Source of the DNA: Prosapia bicincta
Taxonomy: Eukaryota; Arthropoda; Insecta; Hemiptera; Cercopidae
Assembly (NCBI GenBank): GCA_036971475.1
Contig: JBAIZL010000005.1
Location: 178,927,886 to 178,991,885, forward strand
DNA: 64,000 nucleotides
Reading direction: 5' to 3'
Part shown: piece by piece, positions 56,546-64,000 of the stretch
How positions within the stretch are numbered: the stretch's first letter is position 1
Layout of the letters: every line of letters starts with the position of its first letter
The notes under the pieces: model-generated
Seen by the model: only the letters and a program-made list of their open reading frames with translations
Databases searched by the model: none
Told to the model about the DNA's origin: nothing
Position numbers and translations under genes: made by a program

Positions 56546-57861
56546 CGAGGTCTGTTCAAAAAGTATCGCGAATTTTTAATTTCTCTGGGCTACGTATATT
56601 TGATTTTCGATTTTTTTTGTGGTGTTATATTGGCACTTATATCTCTCATTTATGCCGAAAAGTTCAGCCATTTTAAATGTTTAGTTAATTTTGACAGCTG
56701 TTTTGCTTGAAAGTGATTTGGTTTGTCTTCAATTTTTCCAAAAATATGAATTACAGAATCTGTATCAAATTTTGTGGGAAAAACGAAATTAAATTGCACG
56801 GACGCATTCCGAATGTTAACTGCAGAATATGGAGAAGCTACCTTGGGCCGAAGCAACGTTTATCGGTGGTACAAAATGGTCTTATTGGGCCGAGATGATG
56901 GTAAACGACGAAGAGCGGCATGCTCGGACGCCTGATCGGACGCCCGATCACGTCAGCAACAGACAAAAACATTGATGAAGTAAAGAAAATAGTAATAGCC
57001 AATCGTCGAATCACTGTTAGAGAAATTGCTGAGGACCTAAACATATCGATTGACTCGTGGGATTTGATTTTTACCAATGATTTGGGCATGCCACAGGTCT
57101 CCGCGCAATTCGTACTAAAATTGCTCAATTTTGACAAAAAACAACAGCACGCTAACATTACTAATGACGTGTTGGACTCTGTCCGAGACGAGCCAAATTT
57201 GCTGCAGAGGGTTATAATTGGTGACGAATCATGGGTTTATGGTTATGATGTGAAAACTAAACTCAATCTTCCCAATGGAAGCTGCAGCACGAGCCAAGAC
57301 CGGAAAATGGACGCTAAGTTCGGTAGAATGTGAAAGTGTAGCTTGCAGTTTTCTTCGATTGCAGAGGCATCATGAGTTCTGGCCACAGGGTAGAACGATA
57401 AATAAGGAATATTATCTGCAAGATATGCACAATTTGCTCGAAGCAATCCACCAGAAAATCTGGGATTTGTGGAAGAACAAAAATTGGTTGTTGCATCATG
57501 ACAACGCCCCTGCTCACACATCGTTACTTGTGCGCAAATTTTTGGACCAAAGCAACACACTTATGATGCTCCAGCCACCATATTCCCAAGATCTGGCTTC
57601 ATGTGATTTTTTCTTGTTCCCAAAACTGAAGAGCCCCATGAAAGGACGACGCTACGCTACAATTGACGAGCTAAAGACTGCATTGAAGGAGCTGAACCAG
57701 GTCACAAAAAATGATTTTTTTGATTTTTTGGAGAAAAACATTGATACAAGTGTATATTATCTAATGAGGATTACTTTGACAGGGACAAAATAGATATTCA
57801 TGAATAAATAAATAATTTTTGAAAAAACACAAAATTCTCAATACTTTTTGAACAGACAGTG
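56546..57861 (+). mobile_element. Mariner (DD34D) transposon, inactive
   Basis: Inverted ends CGAGGTCTGTTCAAAAAGTA at 56546 and TACTTTTTGAACAGACAGTG near 57842-57861, flanked by TA. Transposase pieces cover the whole protein: helix-turn-helix remnants (56760-56930), frame 56920-57333 (ANRRITVREIAEDLNIS, GDESWVYGYD) and frame 57275-57793 (HHDNAPAHTSLLVRKFL, YSQDLASCDFFLFPKLK). The three catalytic Asp positions are present. A frameshift near 57280 and several at the N-terminus break it, and the extreme C-terminus looks shortened. Confidence 0.93.
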
Positions 57862-58279
57862 TACATTCTTTTTAAACATTTATTTATACCAATAGAAATG
57901 TTTAACTGACTAAATTATTTACTTGCTTCTATCAGTTTACTTTAGCATATAACCTAATTTGAATTAATAATCAACTTTATTGTTTTTTTTTCAATAAAAA
58001 AAGAGATTAATTTAGCCTATTATAAAGTGATGCTATTTCTTTCAAGGGAGAAAGATGTTTTTAAAAAAAATGCAATTAAAACATAAATATAATATAGGCT
58101 TAAATTACGCCAATTTTAACATTATTTCCCTGAGCTAGATGGTATTTGCATATTTCCCCAGCATCACAATTTATTATTTTATACATTTTTGCCTATAATT
58201 GGTAATTATTAGGCCTATAGGAGATGAAATGTCTAGGCCCTTCAAGTACAGTAGGTAATAATTTGCTAATCCAACTTAC
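57862..58279. other. Intron next to the large exon
   Basis: AT-rich; holds the donor GTAAGTTGG at 58279-58271 on the minus strand. Nothing else seen. Confidence 0.5.
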
Positions 58280-58949
58280 CATTAACAGAAGGTTTTGTTT
58301 GTAATCTTGGAGCAGATACTTTCTGAGCAGCAATACTAGATTTAAATTCACCAAGGGCTCTTCGCATTTTCTCTAAACTATAAGCTGCTGCAAGCTGTGA
58401 TATGACCTTGTCTTTTACTTCTTGAACTTCATTTGAATCGGTCATCCCCTCATGTGCTCCTGTGTATTTTAAGGCTTGATCAACTATTAAATCTTCCATT
58501 GCTCTTAGCTTTGCATCCATATCATCCTGGCCTTTTTTTTGTGGTTCATAATCATTTCTATTAATAGTGCTATAAACATCCCTAAATGCATTGCTAGAAT
58601 CTTCTAAAGTCTGAGAAGGTAAACTATAAGCTTTAAGATATTGATTTAACAACCATTCATCATTAAAATTTTTGTTGGACGATTTTTTACGTCGTCGATC
58701 AATGCCAAAATAATCTGACCAATCAACAGACTTTTTAGATATTTCCAAAGGTTTATGTAATGAATTTATAACAGATTCCTCTTTTTGTCCAGTTCTCTTT
58801 ACTTGCTTGTGGCCATTATTCACATCACTATCTGCTTTATTTGTATTATTGTTATTAATTTCTTTATTTTCAGATTCATTTTTTTGACCACTAGACATAT
58901 TTAAATTATTATTTATATTTGTAAAATGTTCTTCTTTGGTTGAATAATG

Positions 58950-58987
<38 letters not shown>

Positions 58988-60085
58988 GAACATTTGATGC
59001 TGAAAAAATGTCACTTAATTCTTCGACTACTTTAGGATCTGTTTCATCTAGAGAATTTCTACTGTTTGTACTTTTTTTCTTTCTTTGTGATATTTTTGAC
59101 AAAGCAGACTTGTGATAAAGCACTGAGGGGCTAGGAGATCGTTTGGCTACAGGATACCTCTTGGCAATGTTTTTGTATGGATATCGTTCATCAAAAGCAC
59201 TTCCTTGCCATAATCGTTTTCTATACATTCTTTTATCACTCCTCTGTGAGTTTGGTCTGTCTATTAGAAGGCTACCAGAATCTTTGTTTAGATCATTATT
59301 CAACACTTCTTCATCTCGTAAATATTCATGCATGTTATTATTCAGACGTCTTTGAAGATCAGCTGACTTTTGTCTACTCCGCTTAGCCCACTGAAATGGT
59401 GAGTTAAAAAAATCATAACCAGACTGATAACTATCTCCATACTGCCTCTTCTTTTCAGTTTTTGTATCCATATATTCAATCAAATCTGAGATATCACTTT
59501 CTGAAATGTCTTCTGGGTCAAAATTCTCCAAATTTGAGTTCTTATACTTTTCCCAAACTGAGTTAAGAACATTCATATATTCATCAGATTCGTCATCGCT
59601 ATCATGTTGACTTTCTGTATCTCTGTCTAAGCCACCAAAGTTTCGTATTAGAGGTTGTACATTGTTGGGTAGATGGGGTTTACTCTTTCCTTTGAATCTT
59701 TCCCTAAATGGAGAAATCATGTTTCGTGGTTGATCTTGATCTTCATAAGATCGAAAATTTTCATTGTCCTCTAAATAAAGTTGTTGCAATGCATCTGGCA
59801 AGTGTCCATCTCCCCTTTCACGAAAAACTGATCTCTTAGAATCTGGATGCCTATCTCTAAAATAGTTGTCAGTATTTTCATTTTCTTGTGGTTCACTGTT
59901 TTCTACCATGTAATCTAAAATAAGCTTATCTAATCCTCGGGGTATTCCTTGAGGATGATTCATTTCAGACATATCATGTATGCCAAGTTCAGATTTTGGC
60001 AAAGCAATAGATTCAAAAATACCTGCAGTGTTTGGTGTAATAGATTTTTGGTATCCATATCCGATATCTTCAGGTTGTCCTTCTC
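58280..60085 (-). CDS. Peptide-precursor-like secreted protein, large internal exon
   Basis: 1806-nt exon on the minus strand between acceptor TTTTTTAG (just above 60085) and donor G|GTAAGT; phase 2 in, phase 1 out. It encodes about 601 residues starting EGQPEDIGYGYQKS. The protein is hydrophilic and acidic with many dibasic or Lys-Arg sites (WAKRSRQK, RMYRKRLW, IAKRYPVAKRSP, DRRRKK), an Asn run near 58935-58985 encoded by ATT repeats, and a WSDYFGIDRRRKK segment. These are traits of insect neuropeptide or secretogranin-like precursors cut by prohormone convertases. The signal-peptide exon must lie beyond the right edge. Together with the three downstream exons the visible part is about 770 residues. 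The family is not firmly recognised; the peptide-precursor role is inference. Confidence 0.85.
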
Positions 60086-60221
60086 CTAAAAAATATTTAG
60101 AATGTCATGTTAATTTCCATTAATGCACATGAAACAAATTAAAATATTGTGTAGCTTATTATATAAGGAATAAATTTTCTTTTAAACTTACAATGGAATT
60201 TATATTGTGTATATTGTATAA

Positions 60222-60225
<4 letters not shown>

Positions 60226-60262
<37 letters not shown>
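60226..60262. repeat. (TA)n microsatellite
   Basis: Abuts the left end of the palindrome at 60261. Confidence 0.9.
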
Positions 60263-60266
<4 letters not shown>

Positions 60267-60487
60267 CAACATAGGTTAATCAAATACAAGAATATTTATT
60301 AATTTATATTTAAAGATTTTCGTTGGTAAACAGTACCAACATCATCAGGAATGAAAATTACAATAATTATTATTATTGACATTATTGTAATTTTCATTCC
60401 TGATGGTGTTGGTACTGTTTACCAGCGAAAAGCTTTGAATATAAATTAATAAATATTCTTGTATTTGAATAACCTATGTTGTTTTAA
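60261..60487. repeat. Foldback PLE end with a hammerhead-like motif in each arm
   Basis: Inverted repeat, outer ends TTAAAACAACATAGGTTAAT and complement, loop near 60368-60380. Left arm (minus): core CTGATGA at plus 60342-60348, stem II GTTGGTA/TACCAAC perfect, GAAA at 60318-60321, but stem I has a mismatch beside the cleavage site. Right arm (plus): stem I ATTC/GAAT perfect, GAAA 60427-60430, but the core reads CTGATGG (A9 changed). So each arm has lost a different essential part. Confidence 0.85.
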
Positions 60488-60538
60488 ATTATTAAACAAG
60501 AAAACATATTTTATATTTATATTTATATATACATATAT

Positions 60539-62008
60539 TGTAACATTTATAGAATGGGCTATATAATATTATTTAAGAATTGGAAGAATAGATTAGAAAT
60601 AACTCACACAAAATTTAAAAAAGAAATTCATTAAAAGATTGATTAGATTAAATTGAAACTAAATTTAGGTAAAAGCCTAGAATTGTAAACAAGGTATTTG
60701 AACTGTAAAATCCATTAGGAAATTTGTTATATCAAAACCCCTAACAAATAAATTAAAAACAAGATAATCTAATAATAATAATTATATTTAAACAAAATTG
60801 TAAATATTAGTAACATAGGGCATAAGTAATTACTTGAAGGAGAAAGTGAAATACGATTGTAAACAATGAGATTAGAAAGGTTATGTTTGTATGAATTCAG
60901 CTCAAAACACACACATTTCGGAATTATTACAAAAGTAAAACGCAAAGACACTTCACACACTAATAATAGTAATTAAATAAACACTGGAAGGTTGATTAAG
61001 GATCGGAAAATTGAAACAGTAAGTTTAACCAAATTAAAATGCCATTGTAAACAATCTCGTTGTGGACGCATCAGCTGTAAAAAAAACAAATGGAAGTAGG
61101 TCAAGTGGGCAGTCGACTCTAGTGGGAAGAAACGGAACTTCGTTAAATTAAAGCCATATGATTTCTTTTTGAAGAAGGAGGCCGCCATATTTGTAAAATA
61201 TTAAAAGAAAGACGAAGGACGCGTGAGTTTTAGATAGCGTGGGGGACGCTACGAGATCGGACCTGCCATGACCAGTCAAAATTTTACATTGGAAGGAATT
61301 CGTCAAAATTATACCGTTTTGTGAAGAAACTTGGCAAGATTAAACAGGGACAAGTGAATTGAAAGAGTTAATACAGTGTAAATATAATTTGACGTAACAA
61401 AAAAAATATAAGTGTGTTAAAAAGTGAAATTTGAAGAGAACGGAATCTTACGTAAGCGACCTTCAGAATTTCGATATTTGATAAGTTAAGTATATTAGCG
61501 CTATAAAAATAAACTTTAGTGGACTTTTAAGATTATCAGGAAGTTTAAAATTGTACATTAGAATATCTTGTGGTTAATTAATAGTTAGTAATAAGAACAT
61601 AATCCAGTTCAAATAGTTTCACCTTTTTGCTTATTCCAAATTAAAGTTTTTCCATCAGGAAAATATTTATTAAAACTAATTTCAAAATTTAATATTGTTT
61701 TTCAAAATTTATTTAATTAACAAAAGAATTAAAAAAATATAGCCCATGCCTATAAGCCCCGAGATATTAAGAGATCTTAAAAATAGCCTAGGGTATGAAA
61801 ATTTGTAACTAAAAATCAAAGAAAGTGAGTAGTATATTGTGTTAAAATTTGTTAAGTTTATTTTTGTTTTGTGTGTATTGTTTAACTGTTAAAAAAAAAT
61901 TAATATAATAAAGAAATTAAATTATTCATGAGTTTGTTTTTAACTAGAAATTAAATATTTTCATTCAATAATAAACCCCGTTGCGTCTTTTTTCATAAAA
62001 ATATTTTA
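60539..62008 (+). repeat. 5' LTR of LTR element, copy 2
   Basis: About 1.47 kb, homologous to both copy-1 LTRs reversed (shares GAATGGGCTATATAATATTA). The terminal CA expected at the 3' edge seems lost (reads TTTTAAT before the primer-binding site). Confidence 0.85.
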
Positions 62009-62256
62009 ATTGGCGCGACAACGTGGGAGCTCGATAAAATAAGAGATAAAATTTATTTAGAGAGATTTTGAAACAAAATTAATTTAGAACTTTTTATATG
62101 AAAAACATTTGAACTGGAAATAGATTTAGAAAAAATTGTGTAAAATTAAACACTGAGTTGAATAGGGTCAAGGTTAGGTTTAGTAGTTTATAATATATAT
62201 ATAAATTGTTTAATTTTGTAAAATAATTTTACTAATAGCTAAAAAAAAGAAAAAAT

Positions 62257-63218
62257 ATGTCTGATGAAAGGGAATCGTACAATTTGCGGGGAGAAAAAGT
62301 TAAAAAAACAGAAAAAGGGGAACAATTGGAAAAGAGTAGGCGGAAAAGGGCGATAGAAACAGAAGGGGCTGCTCAGGGGAGATTTGTTAGTTTTCAGGAG
62401 GGGATCGAAAACAGGGAGGAAAATATTATAGGCGAGCTGGTAGTTGTAGGGGAACAGGAAAAAGGGACAAGTTTGGAAAGAAAGAAATAGAAATGGAAGG
62501 CACAGATATGCCAACAGGAAACATTGAGGTAGAGGAAGATAGGGGACTACCTATGCAAACCCAACAGGAACGGGGAAATAATGAGAATGTAGATTTAAGG
62601 GATATGATGAGGACTTTAATGGAAATGAGTGTAAACATAAATAAAGGGAGAGAGGAAATGAAGGATATGAAGGAGGATATAAGGGAAATAAAAAAAGAAT
62701 TAAATGATAATATAAACGAAGTAAAAGGAGAGATAAAGGAGGAAATAAGGGATTTAAACAAAAAATTAGAGGAAAATAGAGACGAAATAAGAGAGATGAA
62801 GGAGGATCTAAAAGTAATAAAAGATGAAATTAGGGAGGACAATAGGAAAATGATAGAGGATATGAGGAAACAGTGGAGGACAGAGAATAATACTGTAATA
62901 GAGGATGTGAGAAGAGACTTAGAGGAGAAAGATAGAGAATTAGAGGAGAAGATTAAGACAAATTTAGAGAAAACAAAAGAAATAATAGCTGATGAGGTAG
63001 AAATTAATAAAAAAGAGATAGAGAAGGTAGAAAATATAACAAAGAAAAACACAGAAGAGTTAGGAGAGTTGAAATTAAAGGTGATAGGAGAAAGAAAGAT
63101 AACAGATGAGCGTTTTAGGAAAGTTGAAGATGTAAGGGAGAAAATATTAGGAGAGCAGGTAAGGTTAGGAGATAGAAATAAAATAGGAAAAATAGAAATA
63201 TGGCCAATTAAAATTTAA
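62257..63218 (+). pseudogene. Coiled-coil Gag-like protein of copy 2
   Basis: The first frame 62257-62490 starts MSDERESYNLRGEKVKK. A frameshift then leads to 62493-63218 (241 residues) that is almost entirely a charged coiled coil (EIREMKEDLKVIKDEIRED, EELGELKLKVIGERK). No capsid homology or zinc knuckle is recognisable. The position between the primer-binding site and the protease indicates Gag. The frame break may be a single mutation. Confidence 0.65.
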
Positions 63219-63229
63219 CAATTCAAACC

Positions 63230-63660
63230 GCAACTAATAAGAAGACTGAAAAGATTAATATAATGTTAATGGTAATAGGAGAAATAGGAGGAGTTAAATA
63301 TCCGTCTCAATGCTTAGTGGTACAAGGCTTATTGAGAAAATTTATCAGAGGTACGGATATGTTAATGAATGTGGAGGCACAACTCTAGTTTGGAAAATGG
63401 GAGATGGAAATTAAATATGAGAATAACAGAGAAAATAGAACTTATGAAGCAGATGAGAGATACAATGGAGATGTAAACGGTGTTACGGCAAGGACAGGCG
63501 TGGGGACAAGGAAAGAGCATGGTGCCCACAGTCAGTCGGAAAACTAAGACAATAAGAAACCCAGGAATAGAAATTAAATAGAGGAAACAAGTGTACATTC
63601 ATTAATAGACACAGGCAATAATATGACATGCATCTAGGTGAACTGGATATTGGAAAATAA
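63230..63660 (+). pseudogene. Retropepsin-like segment of copy 2
   Basis: Pieces homologous to copy 1: a GERKxGGVKYPSQCL-type region near 63275-63320 and TSVHSLIDTGNNMTC near 63590-63630 with an aspartic-protease DTG. Stops interrupt the frame. Confidence 0.55.
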
Positions 63661-64000
63661 AAATAAAATAGGAAGGGAGATATTAAATATAGGTAAAGGA
63701 AGCAATATGAATAAACTCTAGGTGACTATGTGTATAAGAAAACGTTAGCAGGAGATAAGTTTTTAAAAATGGTAACTATATCTACGATAATTTATTAGTA
63801 ACTTCGTCGAATAATGAATAAAGATAAATATGAATCTATGATAATAAATATTGAAGCATCGTCGTAATAAAAATATGGTAATTGTGTATTTAAACTTCGT
63901 CGTATTGTAAGGGAGAATCTGCGTTGATAAATAATGGAACTTCGTCGTATATATTATATATTATAAAAGAAATATGAATCTATGATAATAAATATTAAAG

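Larger units (their letters stand above)
60539..64000 (+). mobile_element. LTR retrotransposon, copy 2, runs off the window
   Basis: The 5' LTR begins TGTAACATTTATAG at 60539 and ends about 62008; the primer-binding site TGGCGCGACAACG starts at 62011. The same structure as copy 1 (8772-14251) in opposite orientation: coiled-coil Gag-like ORF, retropepsin motifs, then the ACTTCGTCG repeat array from about 63790. It has diverged from copy 1 by many small changes, so the two are not a recent pair. The 3' LTR is outside. Confidence 0.88.

Noticed and set aside
58266..60002. Taking the 578-residue minus-strand frame as a whole gene starting at 60002
   Set aside because: The first codon is TTG and the frame stays open to a good acceptor at 60085. 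The apparent C-terminal stop lies past a strong donor at 58279.
1..64000. CRISPR arrays, tRNA, rRNA, bacterial-type operons
   Set aside because: None found; repeats here are microsatellites, foldbacks and LTRs.

Overview
This window reads as nuclear DNA from an arthropod, most probably an insect. It is very AT-rich, has many long (TA)n tracts, has GT-AG introns, carries two intron-split genes on the minus strand, and is packed with insect-type transposable elements (BEL/Pao, Penelope-like, mariner, pogo/Tigger, LOA/I-type non-LTR). I saw no bacterial operon, CRISPR array, rRNA or tRNA gene. The species cannot be named from sequence alone. HOST GENES. (1) The 3' part of a secreted, acidic, peptide-precursor-like protein can be assembled from four minus-strand exons: 60085-58280, 51943-51770, 45537-45407 and 38052-37843. 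All splice sites and phases agree. The first of these is a 1.8-kb exon with dibasic sites and an Asn run; the last two encode a 10-cysteine C-terminal domain. (2) Downstream on the same strand lies the 5' half of a phospholipid-scramblase-like gene: exons 29561-29516 (start codon), 14920-14858, 4052-4014 and 3932-3834, again phase-consistent, continuing past the left edge of the window. Small exons sit in introns of 9-15 kb that are mostly transposon. LAYOUT. 1-833: Penelope-like (PLE) ends and (TA)n. 833-1977, 5300-6119, 6310-8655, 32298-33086 and 53170-55200: pogo/Tigger-like DNA transposons in various states of decay. 8772-14251 (minus) and 60539 to beyond 64000 (plus): two copies of an LTR element with a coiled-coil Gag and a retropepsin-like segment but no visible reverse transcriptase or integrase. 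15530-18140: decayed reverse-transcriptase gene split by a later insertion. 19034-26537: complete BEL/Pao element with apparently identical 813-bp LTRs, TTCAT target duplications and Gag/Pol separated only by a UGA-CUA-G stop. 26640-27480 and 56546-57861: mariner-family transposases, both broken. 43320-45340: two PLE copies head to head. 46969-51520: LOA/I-type non-LTR element with poly(A) tail and target duplication. MOST INTERESTING SIGNAL. Palindromic PLE-derived pieces, usually flanked by (TA)n, recur at 111-320, 18658-19023, 28037-28382, 30711-30899, 38416-38644, 52367-53040 and 60261-60487. Many carry a hammerhead-ribozyme architecture: stem I, CTGANGA core, stem II, GAAA, minimal stem III, UH, then the other strand of stem I. 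Two sequence families keep the standard core. Several others have a core in which C3 and G8 are both changed to U3 and A8, which would keep that pair. All have one extra base before stem II. PLE hammerheads are known in general; this variant and its arrangement deserve a proper search.
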